Origin: Saccharopolyspora elongata
GTDB taxonomy: Bacteria; Actinomycetota; Actinomycetes; Mycobacteriales; Pseudonocardiaceae
Direction: 5' to 3'
DNA: 61,024 bases
Assembly (NCBI RefSeq): GCF_004348985.1
Contig: NZ_SMKW01000058.1
Span: 1 to 61,024, forward strand
Part shown: positions 43,316 through 52,830 of the stretch, piece by piece
Numbering within the stretch: the first letter of the stretch is position 1
How the letters are laid out: each line of letters opens with the position of its first letter
Program-made: the position numbers and the translations under genes
Notes under the pieces: model-generated
What the model saw: only the letters and a program-made list of their open reading frames with translations
Database searches by the model: none
Told to the model about the DNA's origin: nothing

Positions 43316-45463
43316 GTGCGGCCGTTAGGTCTGTCGGGCCCGCGAGAGGTCGGGCAGTACCGGGTGCTCGCGGAGCTGGGCCGGGGCGGGATGGGGCGGG
43401 TGCTGCTGGGAAGCGGCCCGGATGGCCGGCTGGTCGCGCTGAAGCTGGTGCACGAGCAGTTCGCCGAGGACGACGGGTTCCGGGAGCGGTTCCGCCGCGA
43501 GGTGGAGGCATCTCGCGCGGTGTCCGGCGCGTACACCGCCGCGGTCATCGATGCCGACCCGGACGCGCCCACGCCGTGGCTGGCATCGGTTTTCGTGCCC
43601 GGTCCCTCGCTGCACGAGACGGCCGCGGCCATCGGTGCGCTGCCGGAGGATTCGGTGCTGCGCTTGGCCGCCGGGCTGACCACCGCGCTGGTCCAGATCC
43701 ACCGGGCCGGGCTGGTGCACCGGGACCTGAAACCGTCCAACGTGCTGCTCGCCGACGACGGTCCCCGGGTCATCGACTTCGGCATCGTCCGGGCCGTCAA
43801 CGGCGACCGGGCCGGCGACCTGACCCGGGCCGGCTGGCTGGTCGGCTCGCCGGCGTACATGTCCCCCGAGCAGGCCAAGGGCGAGCCGGTGACCTCGGCC
43901 AGCGACGTGTTCTCCCTCGGCTCGGTCGTCGTCGCGGCCTGCACGGGTGGCAGCCCGTTCACCGACACGGCGACCCTGCAAACCCTGAACAACGTCGTGC
44001 AGGTCGACCCGGACCTCTCCGGGGTTCCCGGCGCGGTCCGGCGCATCGCCGAGCCGTGCCTGGCCAAGGACCCCGCCGAGCGGCCGACCCCGGTCGAGCT
44101 GCTGGAATCGATCGGCCAGATCGCGCCGTCCGCGCGGCCGTGGCCCGCCGGGGTGCACCGGTTGATCGCGCAGCGGAACGCCGACATCGCCCGGCTCCTC
44201 GACGCGTCGCAGGTACCGACGGCGATCACCGGCACGCCGACGGTGGTGTCCACCCGGGTGGACACCGGTCCGGCCCGCGAGGCCACCGCGGAGGAAACCC
44301 CGCCCCCGCGCACCGAGCCGACTGCCGACCGGCGCGACGGGAGTGCCCGGCGGCGCGTGCTGGGGCTCGGCATCGCCGCCGTCGCGCTGGCGCTGGTCGG
44401 CGTCCTGATCTGGGCGCTGCAGCCGCCGCCGCAGGTCGCCGCGCCGCCGCCGCAGGTTCCCCAGGTCGGTTCGATGGCCGCTGCCGTCCCGGCCCGGCGT
44501 CTGTTGTTCAGCCCGGACGGCCGCACCCTGGCGACCGTCCACCAGGACAGCACCGTGCAGCTGTGGAACGTTGCCGAACAGCGTCAGGTCGGCCAGATCA
44601 TCGGCCCGCTCGACGGTCTGAACGACCTCGTGTTCAGCCCGGACGGCCGCACCCTGATCGCCGCGATCTACGGCGACTCCAACGGTTCGGTGCGCCAGTG
44701 GGACGTGGCCAGCGGTGCCCAGGTCGGCCAGCACCCGATCGCCGGGGTCGGCGAACTGGCCGAGCGGTCCGAGTGGCTGGTGTTCAGCCCGGATGCCCGC
44801 TACCTGGCCGTCAGCTACGCCCAGAACGAGGACGGGGACGAGGACGTGGACCTCGTGCGGCTGTGGGACGTGGCCAGCGGTCAGCAGATCGGCGATCCCA
44901 CCTTCCGGAACGAGGGGTACAGCGCTCCTGGGATCACCTTCAGCCCGGACGGCCGCACCATCGCGATCAGCGTGCAGTGGTCCGACAAGTCCGGGTCCGA
45001 GGACGACGTCAGCGCCGTGATCCTGTGGGACCTGGCCGGCCGTCAGCAGATCGGCGACCCGATCAGCCTGCCCCGGGCCGAGAGCCTCAGCACCGCCGCG
45101 TTCGGCCCCGACGGCCGCGTCCTGCTGACCGTGGGCACGGCCACCGCGACCACGTCCGACGACGAGACCGACAGCGCGTCCACCGAGACCACCTGGCTGC
45201 GGTTGTGGGACCTGTCCAGCCGCAACCAGATCCGCCAGCCCAGCACCATTCCGGACGGCTCCTGGCAAGTGCCCAACCCGGACGGAAGTGTGCTCGCCAT
45301 CGTGGACAACAGCACCGTGCGGCTGTGGAACGTGCCCGGCAACGAGCAGATCGGTTCCTCGATCGAGCGCATCACCACCATGTCGTTCAGCCCGGACGGC
45401 CGCACCCTGGCAACTGCGGGCGAGGACGGCGCAGTGCGACTGTGGAGCGTCCCCGGCAGCTGA
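43316..45463 (+). CDS. Serine/threonine protein kinase with extracellular WD40 propeller
   Basis: A 715-residue receptor kinase. The kinase domain (about 15-270) has GRGGMG, Lys43 in ALKLV, HRDLKPSN with the catalytic Asp137 and the DFG motif at 154-156; GSPAYMSPEQ is the substrate-binding loop. A Pro-rich juxtamembrane stretch leads to one transmembrane helix (about 347-366), then roughly six WD40 blades with repeated FSPDGRTLA and LWDVASG segments. The propeller would be outside the cell as a sensor. GTG start. The maleylpyruvate isomerase-like gene follows after 63 bases. Confidence 0.88.
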   Translation: MRPLGLSGPREVGQYRVLAELGRGGMGRVLLGSGPDGRLVALKLVHEQFAEDDGFRERFRREVEASRAVSGAYTAAVIDADPDAPTPWLASVFVPGPSLHETAAAIGALPEDSVLRLAAGLTTALVQIHRAGLVHRDLKPSNVLLADDGPRVIDFGIVRAVNGDRAGDLTRAGWLVGSPAYMSPEQAKGEPVTSASDVFSLGSVVVAACTGGSPFTDTATLQTLNNVVQVDPDLSGVPGAVRRIAEPCLAKDPAERPTPVELLESIGQIAPSARPWPAGVHRLIAQRNADIARLLDASQVPTAITGTPTVVSTRVDTGPAREATAEETPPPRTEPTADRRDGSARRRVLGLGIAAVALALVGVLIWALQPPPQVAAPPPQVPQVGSMAAAVPARRLLFSPDGRTLATVHQDSTVQLWNVAEQRQVGQIIGPLDGLNDLVFSPDGRTLIAAIYGDSNGSVRQWDVASGAQVGQHPIAGVGELAERSEWLVFSPDARYLAVSYAQNEDGDEDVDLVRLWDVASGQQIGDPTFRNEGYSAPGITFSPDGRTIAISVQWSDKSGSEDDVSAVILWDLAGRQQIGDPISLPRAESLSTAAFGPDGRVLLTVGTATATTSDDETDSASTETTWLRLWDLSSRNQIRQPSTIPDGSWQVPNPDGSVLAIVDNSTVRLWNVPGNEQIGSSIERITTMSFSPDGRTLATAGEDGAVRLWSVPGS

Positions 45464-45526
45464 TCTGGGCCTCGGGTGGGACAAATTCGATGGCTGCGGT
45501 GTGCGAGCGATGAGAGCATTCCCGGC

Positions 45527-46366
45527 ATGACGATCCTCGGGCCCGTGCTGGACGTTCGCCCCCTGTTCAGCCAGGAGCGGAGGGAGCTGCTCGCGCTGCT
45601 CCGGTCGCTGAGCGCTGCGGACTGGTCGAGGGAAACGGTGTGCCCGGGTTGGGACGTGCACGACGTGGTCGGGCACGTCCTGAACGACTACCTGCGGCGG
45701 ATCTCGGGGAGCCGGGACGGCTTCGCCGGGGCGACCTTCGCCAACGACGAGACCCTGCCCGGCTATTTGGCCCGCACCAACGACGAATTCGTCCGAGCCG
45801 CACGGCAGTGCAGCCCCGAGCTGATGATCGAGCTGCTGGCGCACCTCGGTCCGGAGCTGGATCGGCTCTGGGGGACCTTCGACCTCACCGCCCCGGCCGC
45901 GTTGGACGTGTCCTGGGCCGGCCCCGGTCCGAGCCCGGCCTGGTTGGACATCGCTCGGGACTACACCGAATTCTGGGTGCACCAGCAGCAGATCCGGGAC
46001 GCGGTGGGGCGGCCTGGTGCCGACCGACCCGAACTGGCGCACCCGGTGCTGGACACGTTCTTGCGCGCGCTGCCCCACGCGCTGCGCGAAGTCGCCCGCC
46101 CGCACGGCACCGCGGTCCGCGTCGTCGTCCCCGGTCCGTCCGGCGGCACCTGGCACGCGATGTCAGAGGACGGCCGCTGGCGGATGGCCGACGACGAGAC
46201 GGACCCCGTCGGTGAACCAGCAGCGACGATCACCATGCGACCGGACGACCTCTGGCGGCTCGCCACCCGGGGGATTACCGTCACCGAAGCCCGCCGACGA
46301 GTAGCCGCGCAAGGCGACCCCGCCCTGATCGACGCGGCGACGGCCCTGCTCGCGGTAGTCGCCTGA
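45527..46366 (+). CDS. Mycothiol-dependent maleylpyruvate isomerase-like protein
   Basis: A 279-residue protein of the mycothiol-dependent maleylpyruvate isomerase/DinB_2-like family. The N-terminal helical bundle has VCPGWDVHDVVGHVLND (His residues for zinc) and the family later shows WVHQQQIRDAVGRPG with a further His. The C-terminal wing-like domain has WRLATRGITVTEARRRV. The actual substrate may be another electrophile detoxified with mycothiol. ATG start at 45527, 63 bases after the kinase. Confidence 0.8.
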   Translation: MTILGPVLDVRPLFSQERRELLALLRSLSAADWSRETVCPGWDVHDVVGHVLNDYLRRISGSRDGFAGATFANDETLPGYLARTNDEFVRAARQCSPELMIELLAHLGPELDRLWGTFDLTAPAALDVSWAGPGPSPAWLDIARDYTEFWVHQQQIRDAVGRPGADRPELAHPVLDTFLRALPHALREVARPHGTAVRVVVPGPSGGTWHAMSEDGRWRMADDETDPVGEPAATITMRPDDLWRLATRGITVTEARRRVAAQGDPALIDAATALLAVVA

Positions 46367-46410
46367 AAGTTGCGTCTCCACCTCGAAGAACTCAGTGCTG
46401 CTCGGCGGGC

Positions 46411-47613
46411 TCACCACTCGACCCGGAGCTGGTGCAGGCCCCGGACGAGACCGCCGGTCTTCCAGGACAGTTCGGCGTCGGTCAGGCGCAGTTGCGGGAA
46501 GTGCCGGGCGAGTCCGCCGAGCCCGATCTCCAGCTCGATCCTGGCCAGCTGCGCGCCGAGGCAGCGGTGGATGCCGTTGCCGAAGGCCAGGTGGCGGTTG
46601 GGCAGGCGGGCGGGATCGAAGTCGTCGGGAGCATCGAACACCGCGGCATCGTGGTTCGCCGAGCTCAGCGAGACAAGCACGGTGTCACCCTCGGCGATGG
46701 TCACCCCGCCCAGCTCGACCGTCGCGGTGGCGACCCTGGGGAAGGCCACCTCGTAGCTGAACAGCGGGAGGTAGCGCAGCAGCTCGTCCACCGCGGGCCC
46801 CATGAGCTCGGGGCGCTCGATCAGCCGGCGCCACTGGTCGGGGTGGTCGGCGAGCAGCATGGCCACCGAATTCGCCAGCTGGTTCTTGGTGGTCTCGTGC
46901 CCGCCGATCAGCAGTGTGAATCCGAGCGTCACGAGTTCGTCCTCGGTGAGCCGGTCGTCCTCGTCGCGCGCCGCGATGAGCAGGCTGAGCAGGTCGTCGG
47001 TGGGGGTGCGGCGCTTGTCGGCGACGAGTCCGGCGATGTAGCCGCCCATCCGCGCATACCCCGCCTGGACCTCCTCGGGCGGCAGCCCGGTCACGGTGAG
47101 GATGCGCTCGGTCCAGTCCTGGAAGTCGTCCCGGTCCTGGTGGGGCACGCCGAGCATCTCGCAGATGATCTCGATGGGCAGCGAGGCGGTGAAGTGCTCG
47201 ATCAGGTCGACCGGGGGTGTCAGCTCGGCGAGCCGGTCCAGCAGCCGGTCGGTCACTTCCTGCACGCGCGGCCGGAGCTGTTCGATCTGCCGGGAGGTGA
47301 ACACCTTCGCGACCAGCTTGCGCAGCCGGGTGTGCTCCGGTGGGTCGGTGGCGAGGATCTGCTCCGGCGGCAGCTCGAAGTTGCCCACTCGGGGGATGCC
47401 CGGGTCGATGGCGCGGGCCAGGCTGAACCGCGTGTCGAGCAGCACGGCGTTGACCTCGGCGTAGCGGGTGACGAGCCAGACCGGCCGGCCGGACAGCAGG
47501 ACCCTGGTGATCGGCTGCTCGTCGCTCAGCCGGACCAATCGTTCGTGGTGGTCGCTGCTGCCGTCCGCGGTGGTGAACGGGAAAACCGGGAGTTCGCTCT
47601 CGGTCGCGCGCAC
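46411..47613 (-). CDS. Cytochrome P450 (copy 1)
   Basis: A 400-residue soluble bacterial P450. The I-helix motif is LIGGHETTKNQ, ExxR is ELLRYLP, and the heme-binding loop is FGNGIHRCLG with Cys351 as the iron ligand. GTG start with AGGAGG upstream. It is about 60% identical by eye to the next P450 and has the same length, so the two arose by tandem duplication. No ferredoxin or reductase gene is adjacent. Substrates of such CYP107-like enzymes are often macrolides or fatty acids; here it is unknown. Confidence 0.88.
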   Translation of the reverse strand: MRATESELPVFPFTTADGSSDHHERLVRLSDEQPITRVLLSGRPVWLVTRYAEVNAVLLDTRFSLARAIDPGIPRVGNFELPPEQILATDPPEHTRLRKLVAKVFTSRQIEQLRPRVQEVTDRLLDRLAELTPPVDLIEHFTASLPIEIICEMLGVPHQDRDDFQDWTERILTVTGLPPEEVQAGYARMGGYIAGLVADKRRTPTDDLLSLLIAARDEDDRLTEDELVTLGFTLLIGGHETTKNQLANSVAMLLADHPDQWRRLIERPELMGPAVDELLRYLPLFSYEVAFPRVATATVELGGVTIAEGDTVLVSLSSANHDAAVFDAPDDFDPARLPNRHLAFGNGIHRCLGAQLARIELEIGLGGLARHFPQLRLTDAELSWKTGGLVRGLHQLRVEW

Positions 47614-47857
47614 AACGCCTCCTGGGGAGGGATCTGACCGGCCCGGTCGCGCGCGGACATGGTGGAGCCGTCCGGGGAGAACCGCTCCGGCGGAACCTTG
47701 CCGGTGGCTGAACTCTGGGGACCTCGGTGGTTTCCGCTCGGTGCGGCACCCACCACCAGCAGGCTAACGCGCTGCTGAGCCGTCGTCGATCAATTTAGAA
47801 TGGCCAGAATCGTTGCCCGACAGGACGAACCTGCCGGCGCGCTCCCCGGCGTACCGG

Positions 47858-49057
47858 TCACCAGGTGACCGGCAGCGCGTCGAGGCTTCGGATGAACGCG
47901 CCGGTCTTCCACGTGACTTCGCCGGTGGCGAGGCGGAGATCGGGGAAGCGCTGCAGCAGGCCCGTGAGGCCGATCTCCAGCTCGATCTTGGCCAGTTGCG
48001 CGCCGAGGCAGCGGTGGACGCCGCTGCCGAAGGCGAGGTGGCGGTTGTCGGCGCGTTCCAGGTCGAAGGAGTCCGGGGCGTCGAACACGGCTGCGTCGCG
48101 GTTGGCCGAGGTCAGCGCCACCAGCACGGTGTCCCCTTCGCCGATGGCCGCGCCGCTGAGCTCGACGGCTGCGGTGGCCACCCGCGGGAAGATCACGCTG
48201 AAGCCGAACAGCGGCACGTAGCGCAGCAGCTCGTCGACGGCGGAAGGCACCAGTTCGGGGTGCTCGACGAGGCGTCGCCACTGGTCGGGATGCTCGTCGA
48301 GCAGCGCCAGCACCGAATTGGCCAGCTGGTTCTTGGTCGTCTCGTACCCGGAGGTGAGCAGCGTGAGTCCGAAGAGGACGAGTTCGTCCTCGTTGAGCCG
48401 GTCGCCCTCGTCGCGGGCCGAGATCAGCAGGCTGAGCAGGTCGTCGGTCGGGCGGTCGCGCTTCTCGGCGACGAGCGCGGCGATGTATTCGCACAGGCGC
48501 ACCCACGCCGCCTGGACCTCGTCGCCGGAGCGGCCGGTCACGGACAGGATGAATTCGGTCGCTTCCTGGAAGTCGGCGCGGTCGGATTCGGGCACGCCGA
48601 GCATCTCGCAGATGATCTCGATCGGCAGCGCCGCGGCGAAGTGCTCGATCAGGTCGATCGGCGGTGGCGCTTCCGGCAGCCGGTCGAGCAGCCGGTCGAC
48701 CACCTCCTGCACGCGGGGCCGCAGCTGCTCCACGCCCCGCGCGGTGAACACCTTCGCCACCAGCTTGCGCAACCGGGTGTGCTGCGGCGGGTCGGTGGTG
48801 ATCAGCAGCCACGGTGGCATTTCGAGGATGCCGAGCCGCGGGATGTCCGGCTCGATGGCCCGGGCCAGGCTGAACCGCGGATCCTGCAGCACAGCCTGCA
48901 CATTGGCGTACCGGGTGACCAGCCACACCGGCTGGCCGGACAGCAGCACGCGCGAGATCGGCTGCTCGTCGCGCAACCTGAGGATGCGCTCGACATCCCC
49001 GCTGCCGTTCGCGGTGGCGAACGGGAAAGTCGGAAGTTCGCTCGCGGCTGCGCGCAC
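47858..49057 (-). CDS. Cytochrome P450 (copy 2)
   Basis: A 399-residue P450 paralogous to the neighbour. I-helix LTSGYETTKNQ (Tyr instead of the usual His/Glu-adjacent residue, keeping Glu-Thr), ExxR in ELLRYVP, and heme ligand Cys350 in FGSGVHRCLG. The start is taken at GTG (MRAAASELPTFPF), homologous to copy 1 and preceded by GAGGAGG, not at an ATG 22 codons earlier. It is 244 bp upstream of copy 1, likely with its own promoter for the latter. Confidence 0.88.
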   Translation of the reverse strand: MRAAASELPTFPFATANGSGDVERILRLRDEQPISRVLLSGQPVWLVTRYANVQAVLQDPRFSLARAIEPDIPRLGILEMPPWLLITTDPPQHTRLRKLVAKVFTARGVEQLRPRVQEVVDRLLDRLPEAPPPIDLIEHFAAALPIEIICEMLGVPESDRADFQEATEFILSVTGRSGDEVQAAWVRLCEYIAALVAEKRDRPTDDLLSLLISARDEGDRLNEDELVLFGLTLLTSGYETTKNQLANSVLALLDEHPDQWRRLVEHPELVPSAVDELLRYVPLFGFSVIFPRVATAAVELSGAAIGEGDTVLVALTSANRDAAVFDAPDSFDLERADNRHLAFGSGVHRCLGAQLAKIELEIGLTGLLQRFPDLRLATGEVTWKTGAFIRSLDALPVTW

Positions 49058-49210
49058 AGCGCCTCCTCGCTCCGGAGTTGACGAATCGCTTTTGGACGGA
49101 CGAAATCCCGAAAATTCGGGCACTTCTCGCCGTCTCGCGTTCGTCGGACGCTAGCACCGGCCGAGCGCCTCCGAGGCGGAACGAAAAGATTGCTCAGCGG
49201 GAAGAATCGA

Positions 49211-49567
49211 TCACGCCTTGAGCGCTGCTTTCACGATGGCCAGGGCTTCGTCCCTGGAGATTCCCAGGGCGTGGGTGATCTGGGCGTAGGTCGCTGCTGC
49301 TTCGGCTGCGCGGGCCGCTGCTTGGTCGCCCGCATCGCTGACGAAAGTGCCTGCGCGGCCACGGGTTTCGAGCAGTCCCGCCTGTTCCAGTTCCCGGTAG
49401 GCCTTCGCCGCAGTGTTCGCCGCGATGCCCAGGTCTGCCGCCAGGGCGCGGACCGTCGGCAGCTTGGTGCCCACCGGGAGTTCGCCGCTGTTGATCTGCT
49501 CCGCGATCGCCGACCGCACTTGCTCGAAGGGCGCGACGCCCGAGGTGTTGTCAACGCTGATCCGCAT
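49211..49567 (-). CDS. Short GntR (YtrA-like) transcriptional regulator
   Basis: A 118-residue GntR protein with only the winged helix (FEQVRSAIAEQINSGELPVG, then PTVRALAADLGIAANTAAKA) and a short C-terminal helical part. YtrA-type regulators usually control ABC transporters or local operons. It lies 54 bases downstream of the mutase operon on the same strand, so may be cotranscribed. Its targets are unknown. Confidence 0.85.
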   Translation of the reverse strand: MRISVDNTSGVAPFEQVRSAIAEQINSGELPVGTKLPTVRALAADLGIAANTAAKAYRELEQAGLLETRGRAGTFVSDAGDQAAARAAEAAATYAQITHALGISRDEALAIVKAALKA

Positions 49568-49621
49568 GGCTCACCGGTTCCGGGTCGGGACTGCTGGACG
49601 GGGACAGTATCCGCCCTCGTC

Positions 49622-50623
49622 CTACGTTGACTCCCGGCCGGATTTCCGGAAGGCGTCGAGCAGCTGTTCCGCCGCCAGGCTCGCGGTGAGTTCTCCCGCC
49701 CGCACCCGGGTTTCCACGTCGCCGACGATCGCGCGGACCGCCGGGTGGTGGGTGAGTTCCGACATCAGCTGGTCGCGCACCAGGGCCCAGGTCCACTCGA
49801 CCTGCTGGCGGCTGCGCTTGTCGGCCAGCTCGCCGGCCTCGTCCAGCGCCGCCCGGTGCTGCTCGATCTGCTCCCACACCGTGTCCAGCCCGAGCTCCTG
49901 CAGGCCGCTGCAGGTCAGCACCGGCGGCGTCCACGCGGCGCTGACCGGGGTGAGCAGGCGCAGCGCGCCGCGGAGCTCGCGGGCCGCCTTGCGGGCCTCG
50001 GCCGCGTGGTCGCCGTCGGCCTTGTTGACCGCGATGACGTCCGCCAGCTCCAGCACGCCCTTCTTGATGCCCTGCAGCTGGTCGCCGGTGCGGGCCAGGG
50101 TGAGCAGCAGGAAGCAGTCCACCATGCCCGCGACCGTCACCTCGGACTGGCCGACGCCGACGGTTTCCACCAGCACGACGTCGAATCCGGCCGCCTCCAT
50201 CAGCACGATCGTCTCGCGCGTCGCGCGCGCGACGCCGCCGAGCGTGCCCGCCGACGGCGACGGCCGCACGAACGCCGCGGGGTCGCTGGCCAGCCGGCCC
50301 ATCCGCGTCTTGTCGCCGAGGATGCTGCCGCCGCTGCGGGTCGACGACGGGTCGACCGCGAGCACCGCGACGCGATGCCCCGCCGCGGTCAGCATCGAGC
50401 CCAGCGCCTCGATGAACGTCGACTTGCCCACCCCGGGCACGCCCGTGATGCCGACACGGTGCGCGCCGCCGCTGTGCGGGAGCAGCTCGACGAGCAGCTC
50501 CTGGGCCAGCGCGCGGTGGTCGGCGCGGGTGGATTCGACGAGCGTGATCGCCTGCGCCAGCTTGGTGCGGGAACCGGCGAGCACACCCTTGGCGTAGTCC
50601 TGGACGTCGATCTGTCGCGGCAT
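49622..50623 (-). CDS. meaB: Methylmalonyl-CoA mutase chaperone GTPase
   Basis: A 333-residue G3E-family GTPase that protects and reactivates methylmalonyl-CoA mutase by controlling cobalamin loading. Walker A is GVPGVGKST at 61-69; switch and guanine motifs are seen in LAVDPSSTRSGGSILGDKTR and VNKADGD. The C-terminal part has the long dimerisation helices (WTWALVRDQLM). The ATG lies 2 bases after the mutB stop, completing the mutA-mutB-meaB operon. Confidence 0.92.
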   Translation of the reverse strand: MPRQIDVQDYAKGVLAGSRTKLAQAITLVESTRADHRALAQELLVELLPHSGGAHRVGITGVPGVGKSTFIEALGSMLTAAGHRVAVLAVDPSSTRSGGSILGDKTRMGRLASDPAAFVRPSPSAGTLGGVARATRETIVLMEAAGFDVVLVETVGVGQSEVTVAGMVDCFLLLTLARTGDQLQGIKKGVLELADVIAVNKADGDHAAEARKAARELRGALRLLTPVSAAWTPPVLTCSGLQELGLDTVWEQIEQHRAALDEAGELADKRSRQQVEWTWALVRDQLMSELTHHPAVRAIVGDVETRVRAGELTASLAAEQLLDAFRKSGREST

Positions 50624-50625
50624 GA

Positions 50626-52830
50626 TCAGTGGTCGAGTCGGGTGCGGAGTTCTTCGAGCAGGCCCAGCGCGGCCTCGGCGATCACGGTGCCGGGCGGGAA
50701 GATCGCGCTGGCCCCGGACTGCCGGAGGGCGTCGAAGTCGGCCGGCGGGATGACCCCGCCGACGACGACCATGATGTCCTCCCGGCCCAGCCCGGCGAGC
50801 TCGTCGCGCAGCGCGGGCACCAGGGTCAGGTGCCCGGCCGCGAGGCTGGATACGCCGACGATGTGCACGTCCGACTCGGCTGCCTGGCGGGCCACCTCGG
50901 ACGGGGTCTGGAACAGCGGGCCCACGTCGACGTCGAAGCCGAGGTCGGCGAACGCGGTCGCGATCACCTTCTGGCCGCGGTCGTGGCCGTCCTGCCCCAT
51001 CTTGGCGACCAGGATGCGCGGCCGGCGGCCTTCGGCCTCGGCGAAGTCCACCACCTGCTGGCGGGCCGCCTCCAGCTGCTCCGACGGCCCCGACTCGTCC
51101 CGGTACACGCCGGTGATCGTACGGATCTGCCCGGAGTGGCGGCCGAAGACCTTCTCCAGCGCATCGGAGATCTCGCCGACGGTCGCCTTCTCCCGCGCCG
51201 CGTCCACGGCCAGCGTCAGCAGGTTGTGCGCCATGTCGTTGGGGCGCTGGTCGGACATCGACGCCTCGGCAGCCGCGGTGAGCCGGCGCAGCGCGTCCTC
51301 GCAGGCTTGGCTGTCGCGCTCCTCGCGCAGGCGCCGCAGCTTCTCCAGCTGCTGCGCGCGGACCCCGGCGTTGTCCACTTTGAGCACGTCGATCTGCTCG
51401 TCGCCGTCGTAGCGGTACTTGTTGACGCCGATCAGCGGCTGCCGCCCGGAGTCGATGCGGGCCTGGGTGCGGGCCGCGGCTTCCTCGATGCGCAGCTTGG
51501 GGATGCCGGCGTCGATGGCCTGCGCCATGCCGCCCGCGTCCTCGACCTCGGCGATGTGCGCCCAGGCGCGCTCGGCGAGGTCCTTGGTGAGGCGCTCCAG
51601 GTAGTAGCTGCCGCCCCACGGGTCGATCACCCGCGTGGTCCCGGATTCCTGCTGCAGCAGCAGCTGCGTGTTGCGGGCGATGCGCGCGGAGAAGTCGGTG
51701 GGCAGCGCCAGCGCCTCGTCGAGCGCGTTGGTGTGCAGCGACTGGGTGTGGCCCTGGGTGGCGGCCATCGCCTCGACGCAGGTGCGCGCCACGTTGTTGT
51801 AGACGTCCTGGGCGGTCAGCGACCAGCCGGAGGTCTGCGAGTGGGTGCGCAGCGACAGCGATTTCGGGTTCTGCGGCTCGAAGGCCTGCACCAGCTTCGA
51901 CCACAGCAGCCGCGCCGCGCGCAGCTTCGCGACCTCCATCGCGAAGTTCATCCCGATGCCCCAGAAGAACGACAGCCGGGGCGCGAAGGCGTCGATGTCC
52001 AGCCCGGCCTGCCGCCCGGCGCGCAGGTATTCGACGCCGTCCGCGAGGGTGTAGGCCAGCTCCAGGTCGGCGGTCGCCCCGGCCTCCTGGATGTGGTAGC
52101 CGGAGATGGAGATCGAGTTGAACTTCGGCATCCGCTGCGAGGTGAAGGCGAAGATGTCCGAGATGATCCGCATCGACGGTTGCGGCGGGTAGATGTAGGT
52201 GTTGCGGACCATGAACTCCTTGAGGATGTCGTTCTGGATGGTCCCGGCCAGCTTCTCCGGCGCGACGCCCTGCTCCTCGGCGGCGACGATGTAGAGCGCC
52301 ATCACCGGCAGCACCGCGCCGTTCATGGTCATCGACACGCTCATCCGGTCCAGCGGGATGCCGTCGAAGAGCTGGCGCATGTCGAAGATCGAGTCGATCG
52401 CCACCCCGGCCATGCCGACGTCGCCCGCGACGCGCGGGTGGTCGGAGTCGTAGCCGCGGTGGGTGGCGAGGTCGAACGCCACCGACAGGCCCTTCTGGCC
52501 GGCGGCCAGGTTGCGGCGGTAGAAGGCGTTGGACTCCTCGGCGGTGGAGAACCCGGCGTACTGCCGCACCGTCCACGGCTGGTTGACGTACATCGTCGGG
52601 TACGGCCCGCGCAGGAACGGCGCCAAACCTGGGTAGGTGTGCGGGAATTCGAGCCCCTCGACGTCGGCCGAGGTGTAGAGCGGCTTGATGCCGATGCCCT
52701 CCGGCGCCTCCCAGACCAGGGCGTCGGCCTCCTTGCCGGTGGCGGCGAGGATCTCGGCCTGCCACCGGGGCGGGTCGGCGGCGGGGGTGGCATCCAGCGG
52801 GATGTCGGCGAAGTTCGGGATCTGCGTCAT
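50626..52830 (-). CDS. mutB: Methylmalonyl-CoA mutase large (alpha) subunit
   Basis: A 734-residue adenosylcobalamin-dependent enzyme that interconverts methylmalonyl-CoA and succinyl-CoA. The TIM barrel opens with GIGIKPLYTSADVEGLEFPH and contains the CoA-binding QTSGWSLTAQDVYNN; the C-terminal B12 domain carries DGHDRG with cobalt-ligand His616. It is coupled to mutA by a 4-bp overlap and to meaB by 2 bases. It supplies methylmalonyl-CoA, a precursor for polyketides, or degrades propionyl-CoA. Confidence 0.93.
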   Translation of the reverse strand: MTQIPNFADIPLDATPAADPPRWQAEILAATGKEADALVWEAPEGIGIKPLYTSADVEGLEFPHTYPGLAPFLRGPYPTMYVNQPWTVRQYAGFSTAEESNAFYRRNLAAGQKGLSVAFDLATHRGYDSDHPRVAGDVGMAGVAIDSIFDMRQLFDGIPLDRMSVSMTMNGAVLPVMALYIVAAEEQGVAPEKLAGTIQNDILKEFMVRNTYIYPPQPSMRIISDIFAFTSQRMPKFNSISISGYHIQEAGATADLELAYTLADGVEYLRAGRQAGLDIDAFAPRLSFFWGIGMNFAMEVAKLRAARLLWSKLVQAFEPQNPKSLSLRTHSQTSGWSLTAQDVYNNVARTCVEAMAATQGHTQSLHTNALDEALALPTDFSARIARNTQLLLQQESGTTRVIDPWGGSYYLERLTKDLAERAWAHIAEVEDAGGMAQAIDAGIPKLRIEEAAARTQARIDSGRQPLIGVNKYRYDGDEQIDVLKVDNAGVRAQQLEKLRRLREERDSQACEDALRRLTAAAEASMSDQRPNDMAHNLLTLAVDAAREKATVGEISDALEKVFGRHSGQIRTITGVYRDESGPSEQLEAARQQVVDFAEAEGRRPRILVAKMGQDGHDRGQKVIATAFADLGFDVDVGPLFQTPSEVARQAAESDVHIVGVSSLAAGHLTLVPALRDELAGLGREDIMVVVGGVIPPADFDALRQSGASAIFPPGTVIAEAALGLLEELRTRLDH

